DNA of 64,000 bases, taken from positions 1 to 64,000 of the forward strand of contig NZ_BOLV01000012.1 in assembly GCF_016861845.1 (NCBI RefSeq), read 5' to 3'. This document shows, piece by piece, positions 25,248 to 33,284 of this stretch. The translations under genes were made by a program, and so were the position numbers. This stretch comes from Lacticaseibacillus suilingensis. Lineage in GTDB: Bacteria; Bacillota; Bacilli; Lactobacillales; Lactobacillaceae. Each line of letters starts with the position of its first letter. Position 1 is the first letter of the stretch. The notes below the pieces were generated by a model, which searched no databases, was not told the DNA's origin, and saw only the letters and a program-made list of their open reading frames with translations.

Positions 25248-25274
25248 CACAATCATTATGCTAGACTGATTGTG
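25248..25274. promoter_or_regulatory. Inverted repeat over the rex promoter
   Basis: CACAATCA and TGATTGTG, eight perfect base pairs, separated by 11 bases. It lies over the promoter region (TTGATG 25239 and TAGACT 25262). Half sites look like Rex halves but point outwards compared with a standard Rex box. Confidence 0.5.
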
Positions 25275-25310
25275 TGAAGTATTGAACTAAATTGAGGCGG
25301 AGGCGGCCGC

Positions 25311-25982
25311 ATGCAAACGACAAAAACCCATGTTTCAAAAGCAACTATCAATCGGATTCCTTTATATTACCGGGCTGTACGGCAGCTTCAGCAAGAGGGG
25401 ATTCGCCGAATTCGCTCACATCGTCTAAGTGAGATTATTCACATACCGTCAGCCACTATTCGGCGTGATTTCTCTAGTTTTGGTGAAATGGGTAAAAGCG
25501 GCTATGGCTACAGCATCGAAACCCTGGTGAAAGCCTTCGGGCAATTGCTTGACGTTGATTCTGCCGAGGCGATGATTTTGGTCGGCGTTGGCGGCCTCGG
25601 CGCCGCCTTGATGCAGAATAATTTTCGCCGCAATCCGGATTTGAACATTGTTATGGCCTTTGATTCTGACCCGGCTAAAGTTGGCCAACCAGTGGGCGGC
25701 ATTCCGGTCTACGCGTTTGCGACTTTGGCGGCCCATTTGGAGTCGACAATTCACACCGCCATTGTGGCTGTGCCAAGCAGCGCCCAAACGGCGGTGATCA
25801 ACCAGCTCGAAGCCGCCGGCATTTCCGCGATTTTAACCTTTGCGCCGCAACCCGTCGCCTGCCGGCCGGAAACGACGATTCGGTACATCGACCTGACTTC
25901 AGAGCTGCAAAGCTTGCTCTATACCGCACATCAAAAACAGCACGCCACCAAAATGACGCTACCAAAGCAAAAGGCGCGTTGA
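25311..25982 (+). CDS. rex: Redox-sensing repressor Rex
   Basis: A 223-residue NAD(H)-responsive repressor of fermentation and respiration genes. The N-terminal winged helix (residues ~12-75, with the IPSATIRRDFSSFGEMGKSGYGY recognition part) and the Rossmann domain (LVGVGGLGAAL at ~93; AFDSDPAKVG) are intact, and the C-terminal domain-swapping helix is present. ATG 25311 has a modest GAGGCGGAGG site. High NADH releases the protein from DNA. The valS promoter overlaps its stop codon. Confidence 0.93.
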   Translation: MQTTKTHVSKATINRIPLYYRAVRQLQQEGIRRIRSHRLSEIIHIPSATIRRDFSSFGEMGKSGYGYSIETLVKAFGQLLDVDSAEAMILVGVGGLGAALMQNNFRRNPDLNIVMAFDSDPAKVGQPVGGIPVYAFATLAAHLESTIHTAIVAVPSSAQTAVINQLEAAGISAILTFAPQPVACRPETTIRYIDLTSELQSLLYTAHQKQHATKMTLPKQKAR

Positions 25983-26007
25983 CGCTGGGGGCTGGCTTGG
26001 TTATAAT
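25979..26007 (+). promoter_or_regulatory. valS leader promoter
   Basis: TTGACG, 17-base spacer, TATAAT. The -35 box overlaps the rex stop codon. Confidence 0.85.
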
Positions 26008-26014
26008 GGCCGTA

Positions 26015-26235
26015 ACGCGATGACCAAGAGGCTCAAACAGAGGATTTTCAGCGACAAGGCGGCTGGTGCAAGCCTTGAACCTCTGTGCGAGAAGTAGCTT
26101 GCGAGCTGTTGACCTGAAGGCAGTAGGGCCAACCGGGACCACCCGTTACCAGGTCCGAGAGAAGTTAGCCTAGCTAGCTTAATTTAGGTGGTACCGCGAG
26201 CACGCTCGTCCTAGAAATAGGGCGGGCTTTTTTGT
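26015..26235 (+). promoter_or_regulatory. T-box riboswitch, valine
   Basis: Leader of valS that senses uncharged tRNA-Val. Seen: stem I arms CAGAGG (26058) and CCTCTG (26080), a GAAGTAGC stretch in which GTA at 26094-26096 is a valine codon in specifier position, the conserved AGGTGGTACCGCG T-box sequence (26186), and a terminator GCTCGTCCT/AGGGCGGGC with seven T (26204-26234). The T-box call is firm; the exact specifier is inferred from position and the downstream gene. Confidence 0.92.
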
Positions 26236-26374
26236 AGGCTGCGAACGAAGAAGGCTGCGGAGCTCGACGGGCTTAGCCTGACGAGTAGCCTAGCCAACTG
26301 GTTTGCTACCGCTTTTTGGTGGCGGACCAGGTGGCGTAGCTAATCGCTCAGGCGTCGTCGAGCGGAGCGCAACT
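26235..26374 (-). repeat. Palindromic intergenic element, copy V1
   Basis: About 140 bp, able to form one long imperfect hairpin. Minus-strand reading begins AGTTGCGCTCCG and ends with CAGCCTA. It has the shared inner motifs CGCCTGAGC, TAGCTAC, TAGGCTA and GTCAGGCTAAG. Loop sequence and middle stem differ from the other copies but remain paired. Confidence 0.75.
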
Positions 26375-26377
26375 AGA

Positions 26378-26497
26378 TAGGCTGCGAACGAAGGCGCACT
26401 TAGTTTGATGATTAGCCTAGCAGTAGGCATTGCCGCGGCACGCGGCGAGGACTACTGCGTAGCTAATCACTCAAGCGTTGCGTTCGTGAGCGCAACT
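26378..26497 (-). repeat. Palindromic intergenic element, copy V2
   Basis: Same orientation as V1, directly behind it. Contains TAGCTAC/TAGGCTA arms, the middle stem GCAGTA/TACTGC, and the CCTCGCCGC opposite GCGGCAATGCC internal loop shared with V3 and C2. Confidence 0.75.
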
Positions 26498-26536
26498 ATG
26501 CAGGCTGCGGCGCCCCAATAGTCAGCCAATTAAGAT

Positions 26537-26661
26537 AGTTGCGCTCCGCGGAGCCAACGCCCGAGCAAATAGCTACACTCAAGGCCTCACCGGCAGAAAA
26601 CGCCGGCAATGCCTTGAGTTAGGCTATTTGTCGGGCTAAATGCGGCTCCGCTCTGCAGCCT
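26537..26661 (+). repeat. Palindromic intergenic element, copy V3
   Basis: Opposite orientation to V1 and V2. Outer stem GCGGAGCC/GGCTCCGC, then CCCGAGC against GTCGGG, AAATAGC/GCTATTT, ACTCAAGG/CCTTGAGT, internal loop CCTCA against AATGC, and end stem CCGGC/GCCGG. It ends 39 bases before the valS ribosome binding site. Confidence 0.75.
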
Positions 26662-26716
26662 GCGCTCGCCCAATCTCACCCAAACTAAGGTCACACCAAA
26701 TATAGGAGGAAACAGC

Positions 26717-29359
26717 ATGAAAGAGGAATTAGCCCCAAAATTCGACCCCAAAGCCGTTGAAGCAGGCCGGTATGAGAAATGGCTCGAACAAGGCGTTTTC
26801 AAGCCTAACGGCGACAAAAAGGCCAAGCCGTATTCAATCGTGATCCCGCCGCCCAACGTCACTGGGAAGCTGCACATGGGCCATGCCTGGGATACCACGT
26901 TGCAGGATATGATTATTCGCCAAAAGCGGATGCAAGGTTATGACACGCTGTACCTGCCAGGGATGGACCATGCCGGGATCGCCACTCAGGCCAAAGTTGA
27001 GGCCAAGCTGCGTAAGCAAGGTGTGACGCGCTATGATTTGGGCCGCGAAAAATTCATTCAACAGGTCTGGGACTGGAAGGATGAATACGCCGCTATCATC
27101 CACAAGCAATGGGCCAAAATGGGCCTGTCCCTGGATTATGACCGGGAACGCTTTACTTTGGATGATGGTTTGTCCAAGGCGGTGCGTAAAGTCTTCGTTG
27201 ATTTGTACAACAAAGGCTTGATCTATCGCGGCGAATACATTGTTAACTGGGATCCGCAGGCGCGCACGGCGTTGTCCGATATTGAAGTGATTCACCAAGA
27301 TGATAAAGGTGCCTTTTATCATTTGATTTATCCTTATGCGGATGGCACTGAAGGCGGAATCGAGATTGCTACCACGCGGCCGGAAACCATGTTTGGTGAT
27401 ACTGCCATTGCCGTGAATGCCAAAGATCCGCGTTATAAAGATCAAATCGGCAAAGAAGTCATCGTTCCTGGCGTGGGGCGCAAGATTCCGATTATTGCGG
27501 ATGAACATGCCGACATGGACTTCGGGACTGGCGCCGTTAAAATTACGCCGGCGCATGACCCCAATGACTTCCAGGTGGGCTTGCGGCATGATTTGCCACG
27601 CATCAACTGCATGAATGATGACGGCACCATGAACGAAAACGCCGGCAAGTATCAAGGCATGGACCGCTTTGAATGCCGCGAAGCGCTGGTCAAGGACCTG
27701 CAGGCATCTGGCGATTTGATCAAGATTGTGCCGATTGTGCACAGTGTTGGGCACTCCGAGCGTACCGGCGTGCAGGTGGAAGCACGCCTGTCCACCCAGT
27801 GGTTCGTCAAGATGAAGCCACTGGCAGAAGCGTCCATCAAAAACCAGCAAGGTCCCGACAAGGTCAGCTTTGTGCCGGACCGCTTCGAACACACCTTCTT
27901 GAACTGGATGGAAAACATTCATGATTGGGTCATTTCTCGTCAGCTCTGGTGGGGACACCGGATTCCAGCCTGGTATAACAAGCAAACCGGTGAAGTTTAT
28001 GTGGGCATGGAAGACCCGCAGGATCCAGAGAACTGGGAGCAAGACCCTGATGTTCTGGACACCTGGTTCTCCAGCGCCTTGTGGCCATTTTCAACCATGG
28101 GCTGGCCAGATACCGACGCGCCTGATTACAAGCGCTACTACCCAACCAACACGCTGGTCACCGGCTACGACATCATTCCGTTCTGGGTCGCCCGCATGAT
28201 TTTCCAAGGCCTCGAGTTTACCGACCAGCGGCCATTCCAGTACACCTTGATTCACGGCTTGATGCGCGATGAGCAAGGCCGCAAAATGAGCAAGTCGCTG
28301 GGCAACGGGATTGACCCGATGGACGTCATTGAAAAATACGGCGCCGATGCGTTGCGCTGGTTCCTGACCCAAGGCAATAAGCCTGGTCAGGATGCGCGTT
28401 TCTCCTACACCCAGATGGATGCCGCCTGGAACTTTATCAACAAAATCTGGAACATGAGCCGGTTTGTGCTGATGAACCTCGGTGATACCACCGCGGACCA
28501 ACAGCCAGACCCGAGCCAGTTTGATCTGTCCGATCAGTGGATCTTTGCCCGTTTGAACGACACCGTCCAAACCGTCACCACCTTATTCGACAAGTTCGAA
28601 TTCGGGGAAGCCGACCGCGCGTTGTATAACTTCATCTGGAATGAATTGGCCGACTGGTACTTGGAAATGGCCAAGGAAGTCTTGTACGGCGATGATGAAG
28701 CGGCTAAAGTGCAAAAGCGCATCAACTTGCGCTATGTGCTGGATCAGACGCTGCGCTTATTGCAGCCCATCATGCCATTTGTTACGGAAAAGATTTGGCT
28801 GACGATGCCGCATGATGGCGAATCACTGGTCACTGCCGCCTATCCGACGGTTAACCCGGCGTTTGCCAATGATGCAGCGGTGAGTCAAATGGAAGCCATC
28901 ATCGAAGTCATCCGCGGCGTCCGCAACATTCGGGCGGAAGTCAATGCGCCACTGGCGAGTCCCATTGACTTGGTCATTAAGTTGCAGGATGCCAGCCTGG
29001 CTGAGGTGTTCCAAACCAACCGCGACTTTATTGACCGTTTTGTCCACAGCAAGAGCATGACCATTGGCAGTGATGTGGCGGCTCCAGCTTTGGCGGCCAG
29101 TGCCGTGACGACCGGTGCGACTTTGTATGTGCCGCTGCAAGAATTGATTGACTTGGACGAAGAAATTGCTAAGTTGACCAAGGAAGCAAAGAAATTGGAA
29201 CAAGAAATTACCCGCGTTGATAAGAAGCTGAGCAACCAAGGCTTCTTGGCCAAGGCCCCAGCTGCGGTGATTGACGAGCAAAAAGCTAAGCAAGCGGATT
29301 ACGCGGCGAAGCTTGAAGCCACGAATGCTCGCATCAAGGAACTGCAAGCAGCCAAATAA
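26717..29359 (+). CDS. valS: Valyl-tRNA synthetase
   Basis: An 880-residue class I synthetase charging tRNA-Val. ATG 26717 follows TATAGGAGGAAACAGC. Motifs: [15 protein letters not shown] (HIGH region, residues ~39-52), the CP1 editing domain (~190-380), [11 protein letters not shown] (KMSKS, ~525), and a C-terminal coiled coil (~815-880) typical of ValRS. It is controlled by the T-box upstream; three palindromic elements lie between the T-box terminator and the start, so they are in the mRNA leader. Confidence 0.97.
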   Translation: MKEELAPKFDPKAVEAGRYEKWLEQGVFKPNGDKKAKPYSIVIPPPNVTGKLHMGHAWDTTLQDMIIRQKRMQGYDTLYLPGMDHAGIATQAKVEAKLRKQGVTRYDLGREKFIQQVWDWKDEYAAIIHKQWAKMGLSLDYDRERFTLDDGLSKAVRKVFVDLYNKGLIYRGEYIVNWDPQARTALSDIEVIHQDDKGAFYHLIYPYADGTEGGIEIATTRPETMFGDTAIAVNAKDPRYKDQIGKEVIVPGVGRKIPIIADEHADMDFGTGAVKITPAHDPNDFQVGLRHDLPRINCMNDDGTMNENAGKYQGMDRFECREALVKDLQASGDLIKIVPIVHSVGHSERTGVQVEARLSTQWFVKMKPLAEASIKNQQGPDKVSFVPDRFEHTFLNWMENIHDWVISRQLWWGHRIPAWYNKQTGEVYVGMEDPQDPENWEQDPDVLDTWFSSALWPFSTMGWPDTDAPDYKRYYPTNTLVTGYDIIPFWVARMIFQGLEFTDQRPFQYTLIHGLMRDEQGRKMSKSLGNGIDPMDVIEKYGADALRWFLTQGNKPGQDARFSYTQMDAAWNFINKIWNMSRFVLMNLGDTTADQQPDPSQFDLSDQWIFARLNDTVQTVTTLFDKFEFGEADRALYNFIWNELADWYLEMAKEVLYGDDEAAKVQKRINLRYVLDQTLRLLQPIMPFVTEKIWLTMPHDGESLVTAAYPTVNPAFANDAAVSQMEAIIEVIRGVRNIRAEVNAPLASPIDLVIKLQDASLAEVFQTNRDFIDRFVHSKSMTIGSDVAAPALAASAVTTGATLYVPLQELIDLDEEIAKLTKEAKKLEQEITRVDKKLSNQGFLAKAPAAVIDEQKAKQADYAAKLEATNARIKELQAAK

Positions 29360-29370
29360 GCACGAACTAG

Positions 29371-29401
29371 CAGAGTGGCCACGTGTCACTCTGTTTTTTT
29401 A
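29371..29401 (+). terminator. Rho-independent terminator of valS
   Basis: AGAGTG/CACTCT stem with GCCACGTGT loop and seven T. Confidence 0.8.
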
Positions 29402-29410
29402 AGTTTAAGT

Positions 29411-29458
29411 TGACACGGTGTCACTTTGTGGTAGACTAATCAAATTGACACGGTGTCA
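29411..29458. promoter_or_regulatory. Two HrtR-type operators and promoter
   Basis: TGACACGGTGTCA occurs twice (29411-29423 and 29446-29458), each a perfect 13-bp palindrome, 35 bp apart. TTGACA of the first operator doubles as -35 box, with TAGACT at 29432 as -10 box. As I recall it, the Lactococcus HrtR operator is ATGACACAGTGTCAT, which shares the TGACAC-N-GTGTCA core. Confidence 0.85.
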
Positions 29459-29476
29459 CTTTGAAGGGAGACAATC

Positions 29477-30013
29477 ATGGTATCCGCAACCTTTATGCAT
29501 CTGAATGCCGCCAAACAAGCCCGGATTCGGGCTGCACTTAATCAAGAATTCAGTACTTATCCCGTGGCAGACGCCCAGGTGGCGCGAATTGTGGCCAGTG
29601 CCGGCATTGCCCGGGGGGCTTTTTACAAATACTTCACCGATCTGACCGATGCTTATCGATATCTGTTCGGCAGTGCGATGCAAACGATTCACGCTGGCCT
29701 TCATGTCGCCACTGCTGGCGGTTTTGATGCGGCCAATTATCTGGCCAATACCCGCCAGTTTCTGGTGGGGGTGCAGGTGAGTCCGTATCGGGCTTTGATG
29801 GTGATGCATTTCAAGGCCAATGAGGCGGTGCTACCGGCTCGGCCCACGCCGCCAACACCGGATGCTGCGGCCTGGGCGGCTGAGGTTCTGTGCCATCAAA
29901 CCATCAAAGACGTCCTGTTAGCACCAGATACTGCGACCGTCCGCCTAGACCAGCTGGCAGCCGCCCTGCAAATTTTAGAAAATCGAGGCCCTGTGAATGT
30001 TTCTCGCGATTAA
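29477..30013 (+). CDS. hrtR: Heme-sensing TetR repressor, HrtR-like
   Basis: A 178-residue TetR-family protein with an AAGGGAGACAATC site. The helix-turn-helix lies at ~32-52 (DAQVARIVASAGIARGAFYKYF). In Lactococcus lactis HrtR binds heme through His72 and His149 and then leaves the operator. This protein has a His at residue 72 in a similar place (MQTIHAGLH) and a His at 140 (VLCHQTIKD) that could be the second ligand, allowing for its shorter length. Operon order R-B-A and operator sequence match hrtRBA. Its 3' end overlaps the permease gene by 17 bases. Confidence 0.75.
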   Translation: MVSATFMHLNAAKQARIRAALNQEFSTYPVADAQVARIVASAGIARGAFYKYFTDLTDAYRYLFGSAMQTIHAGLHVATAGGFDAANYLANTRQFLVGVQVSPYRALMVMHFKANEAVLPARPTPPTPDAAAWAAEVLCHQTIKDVLLAPDTATVRLDQLAAALQILENRGPVNVSRD

Positions 30014-31052
30014 AGAAATTCGAAAAGAAAAGCTCCGCTCATCACTGATTGTGGCGATGATTGTGTTGATCAGTTATTTGATTTTTATCCTCACCAGCCT
30101 GGCCTTGGGCTTGGCTCAGCAAAACACGGATGCCATTGATTCCTGGCACGTTAAAACTGTGGTGCTGAATGCCAATGCCAATGTCGACATGCGGCAGTCG
30201 CTGCTAACCACGGACCAGGTAGGCACCTTGCCCAAGGATACCGCGGTGGTCGGTCAGGCCTCAGTCGCGGTGAAAGCCAAAGGCCACGAGCAGGTTTCGG
30301 CGACTTTCCTGGGGTTAAAAGCCAGTCAGTTCATCGCCAAAAATTTGACGGTGACCAGCGGCCGCAAGCCGACCAAAGCCAGTGAAGTGTTAGCCGATGA
30401 TTCGCTGAAGCTCAAAGGCTACAAGCTCGGCAGTACCATCACGCTGAACGGCCTGGCCAAGCACTACACCATTGTCGGATTTACCAGTGGGGCGAAAATG
30501 AATATTGCGCCGGTGCTGTATGGCACTATGAGCGCTTGGCAAACCTTGAAAGGTGGCATGCCAAACCTTGCAGCCAGCGCAGTGGTGGCGCAGTCCGCCA
30601 CCTTTAAGCTGGGTACCAGTGGCACTAAGGCCTATTCAACCGCCGCTTTCATTCAAAAATTACCCGGCTATTCCGCCCAGAATATGACCTTTGAGCTCAT
30701 GATTGGCTTTTTGATGGTGATTTCGCTCATCATCATCGCGGTGTTCATGTACATCCTCACGATGCAAAAGTTGCCGAATTATGCCGTCTTGCGCGTGCAA
30801 GGCGTGCCGAGCCGCGTGCTGGTGCAAGCTACCTTGGCGCAGTCCTTGCTGCTGGTAGCAGCCGGGCTAGTTGGTGGCACCGTGCTCCTGATCATCACTG
30901 CGGTGGCGATGCCGGCAGTAGTGCCAATGGCCTTTTCCATGCCGCTGCTGTCCGCAGTGGGGGTCGGGCTGTTTGCAATGGGCCTGATTGGCGGGCTAAT
31001 TCCCGTGCGGCGCGTGGTTAAGGTCGATCCGTTGACCGTGATAGGAGGTTAA
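29997..31052 (+). CDS. hrtB: Heme efflux permease, HrtB-like (MacB/FtsX type)
   Basis: A 351-residue ABC permease with a first membrane helix at ~16-40, a large extracellular domain (~45-230), and three C-terminal helices (~235-260, ~278-305, ~315-338): the type VII/MacB-like topology. In Lactococcus and Staphylococcus HrtAB expels heme from the membrane to prevent toxicity. It overlaps hrtR and is two bases from hrtA. The assignment to heme rather than another amphiphile rests on the HrtR-type operator and gene order. Confidence 0.78.
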   Translation: MFLAIKEIRKEKLRSSLIVAMIVLISYLIFILTSLALGLAQQNTDAIDSWHVKTVVLNANANVDMRQSLLTTDQVGTLPKDTAVVGQASVAVKAKGHEQVSATFLGLKASQFIAKNLTVTSGRKPTKASEVLADDSLKLKGYKLGSTITLNGLAKHYTIVGFTSGAKMNIAPVLYGTMSAWQTLKGGMPNLAASAVVAQSATFKLGTSGTKAYSTAAFIQKLPGYSAQNMTFELMIGFLMVISLIIIAVFMYILTMQKLPNYAVLRVQGVPSRVLVQATLAQSLLLVAAGLVGGTVLLIITAVAMPAVVPMAFSMPLLSAVGVGLFAMGLIGGLIPVRRVVKVDPLTVIGG

Positions 31053-31054
31053 AC

Positions 31055-31735
31055 ATGCCAGCATTAGCAGTTGAACAAGTGAATCAGATTTTTGGTCAAG
31101 GCACAGCGCGGGTGCAGGTGTTGCACGATGTGAATTTTGCCGCGGAATCCGGGCAACTCACGCTGATTGTGGGGCCTTCTGGCTCAGGCAAAACCACACT
31201 GTTGACGATTGCCGGGGGGCTCTTGACACCGACTAGTGGTCAGGTGCAAGTGGCTGGTGAAAGCTATCAGCAGCGCTCACCGAAGGAAAAAGAACAACTA
31301 CGCTTGAATCAAATTGGCTTTGTGTTGCAGGCTTATCATTTACTGCCGTACTTGATGGTAGCAGATCAATTCAAACTGGTGGACCGCATTCGGCCTCAGG
31401 GCAACCTGGCACCGGCTGCGCTGACCCAGTTATTAACTGAGCTCGGCATCGCTGAGCTGTTAAATAAGTTCCCGAATGAGTTATCTGGCGGCCAGCAGCA
31501 GCGCGTCGCCATCGCTCGGGCGCTCTACCCCGATCCGGCCATCGTTTTGGCAGATGAACCCACGGCGGCGCTGGACAGTCCACGGGTGCAAGCGGTGGGG
31601 CAAATGCTTCATGATTTGGCCCATAACCGCAAAAAAGCGATTGTGGTGGTAACGCATGACGAACGCTTGCTGGGCTTTGCTGATGCCGTTTACAAAATGG
31701 AAGATGGCCGTTTGACCCAAATCAAGCAAGCTTAA
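31055..31735 (+). CDS. hrtA: Heme efflux ATPase, HrtA-like
   Basis: A 226-residue ABC ATPase of the LolD/MacB group with an ATAGGAGGTTAAAC site. Walker A GPSGSGKTT (~40), Q-loop FVLQAYHLLP, signature LSGGQQQRVAIARAL, Walker B IVLADEPTAALD and H-loop VVTHD are intact. It energises the permease encoded just before it. No terminator is obvious behind it. Confidence 0.82.
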   Translation: MPALAVEQVNQIFGQGTARVQVLHDVNFAAESGQLTLIVGPSGSGKTTLLTIAGGLLTPTSGQVQVAGESYQQRSPKEKEQLRLNQIGFVLQAYHLLPYLMVADQFKLVDRIRPQGNLAPAALTQLLTELGIAELLNKFPNELSGGQQQRVAIARALYPDPAIVLADEPTAALDSPRVQAVGQMLHDLAHNRKKAIVVVTHDERLLGFADAVYKMEDGRLTQIKQA

Positions 31736-31813
31736 ATGGTTGCCCTTCTGCGACTTGGTTGCGGTATAATCAATCTGCATTGCAAGGCCTCTACGTACTT
31801 TTAGTAAGTATGT

Positions 31814-31819
31814 TATAAT
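31814..31819 (+). promoter_or_regulatory. Probable -10 box of the L,D-transpeptidase gene
   Basis: TATAAT 50 bases before the start codon. A second TATAAT lies at 31765. No good -35 box for either. Confidence 0.45.
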
Positions 31820-31868
31820 TGAGCCGGATTGAAAGTACCAAGTAAAAGTAACAAGTAGGGAGATTTCA

Positions 31869-33227
31869 ATGAAGAAAAAAGGATGGATTATCACTTCTGT
31901 TATTGCCGTAGCGGTAGTCGCGGTTGCTGCCTTTTTCGGCGTCCGCAGCTCACACTATCGCGATCACTTTTTGCCTAAAACCGAGGTGATGGGGGTCACC
32001 ATCGGCGGCAAAACCGTGAAAGCGGCCAATCAGACGTTAAAAGCCAAGCTAGGCAACGTCAATTATCAGTTGACGGATCAAGGCAAGACGGTGGCGACGG
32101 TGTCAGGTCAGGAATTGGGCCTCAATCGTGACTACACGGCGCTTTTGAATAAACTGATCAAAAAGCAAAATCCGTGGGGCTTTACCACCGTGGTGTTGGC
32201 TAAAGGCGAGCAGTCGGCCTTGGCCAGCAGCGCTGATCAAACGGCCATCAAGGCTTATGCCACCAGCGAAGCGCAAAGTCTGAACACCAATCGCACGGCG
32301 CCAGAAGATGCCAAAGTCACTGTGGAAAATGGCGATTACGTCATCCAAAAGGAAAAAGCCGGCAATCAGATTGACGCGACGAAGCTGGCCAATGAAATTG
32401 CCAGCACGATTCAAGCCAATCAGACCAAGGTGCAAGTGGCGAAAAGTTATGCGAAGCCTAAGGTCGTTAGCTCGGATTCCGAGCTCAAAGACGCGGTCAC
32501 CAAGCTGAAAGCCATTAGCAAGATCAAAGCCGTGATCACCATCACCAATCACAAGGAAACCATCCCGACGGCCACGCTGCAGAGTTGGCTGAGTTATCAA
32601 GACGGCGCTGTAACAGTGAGTGAGTCAGGCGTGGCCAAGTATGTGGCAAGTCTGGCCACCAAGTACAACACCTACGACAAGTCGCGTCAGTTCCAGTCCA
32701 CCAAGCGCGGCACTGTGACCGTGCCAGCCGGGATTTACGGCTGGAGTATTCGCCAGTCGGCCGAAACCAAAGCCTTGATTGAACTCATCAAAAAAGGCGC
32801 CGACTTCGACCAAACCGTGTTGTATCAAGGTACCGGCTATCATGCTGATGGCACTGATATCGGCAACACCTACATTGAAGTGGATAAAGTCAACCAGCAC
32901 GAATGGTTCTACAAGAATGGTCAACTCGTGATGGAATCTGACGTGGTCACCGGGAAGCCTTCGACGCCAACGCCGAGTGGGGTCTTCGATATCTGGTCCA
33001 AGCAGCGTAATGCCACTTTGGTCGGTGAGGACTATAAGACGCCAGTCAGTTACTGGATGCCCATTGACAACACCGGCGTGGGTCTGCATGACGCCTCGTG
33101 GCAGCCAACGTTTGGCGGGGACTGGTACTTGAAACACGGCTCACATGGCTGTGTCAACCAGCCGCCAGCCTTCATCGCTAAGCTCTGGAATGTCGTTTCC
33201 GTCGGCACACCAGTCGTGGTATTCTAA
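31869..33227 (+). CDS. L,D-transpeptidase (YkuD domain) with N-terminal anchor
   Basis: A 452-residue wall enzyme that forms or exchanges 3-3 peptide cross-links. TAGGGAGATTTCA precedes ATG 31869. One N-terminal membrane helix (~5-24), then two peptidoglycan-binding-like modules (PG_binding_4 type, ~40-320), then the YkuD catalytic domain (~335-452) with His in VGLHDASW and the S-H-G-C-V-N active site with the nucleophilic Cys near residue 431. Such proteins modify peptidoglycan outside the membrane. It is transcribed alone. Confidence 0.9.
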   Translation: MKKKGWIITSVIAVAVVAVAAFFGVRSSHYRDHFLPKTEVMGVTIGGKTVKAANQTLKAKLGNVNYQLTDQGKTVATVSGQELGLNRDYTALLNKLIKKQNPWGFTTVVLAKGEQSALASSADQTAIKAYATSEAQSLNTNRTAPEDAKVTVENGDYVIQKEKAGNQIDATKLANEIASTIQANQTKVQVAKSYAKPKVVSSDSELKDAVTKLKAISKIKAVITITNHKETIPTATLQSWLSYQDGAVTVSESGVAKYVASLATKYNTYDKSRQFQSTKRGTVTVPAGIYGWSIRQSAETKALIELIKKGADFDQTVLYQGTGYHADGTDIGNTYIEVDKVNQHEWFYKNGQLVMESDVVTGKPSTPTPSGVFDIWSKQRNATLVGEDYKTPVSYWMPIDNTGVGLHDASWQPTFGGDWYLKHGSHGCVNQPPAFIAKLWNVVSVGTPVVVF

Positions 33228-33235
33228 ATTTAAGC

Positions 33236-33267
33236 AAAAGCCGTTTGCGCAGGCAGGCGGCTTTTTT
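33236..33267 (+). terminator. Rho-independent terminator
   Basis: AAAAGCCG/CGGCTTTT stem with a GC-rich loop and six T. Confidence 0.75.
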
Positions 33268-33284
33268 GGTAGGGAGGTTTATTC

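Noticed and set aside
25239-25274. Standard Rex operator
   Set aside because: Half sites face the wrong way for the TTGTGA-N-TCACAA pattern, so only a generic inverted repeat is reported.
26235-26661. Repeats as a possible CRISPR array
   Set aside because: The units are long palindromes in both orientations without regular spacers or nearby cas genes.
26834-28042. Antisense open frame of about 400 codons inside valS
   Set aside because: It is a shadow produced by high GC and codon bias in valS; composition is rich in His, Arg and Val and there is no start site signal.
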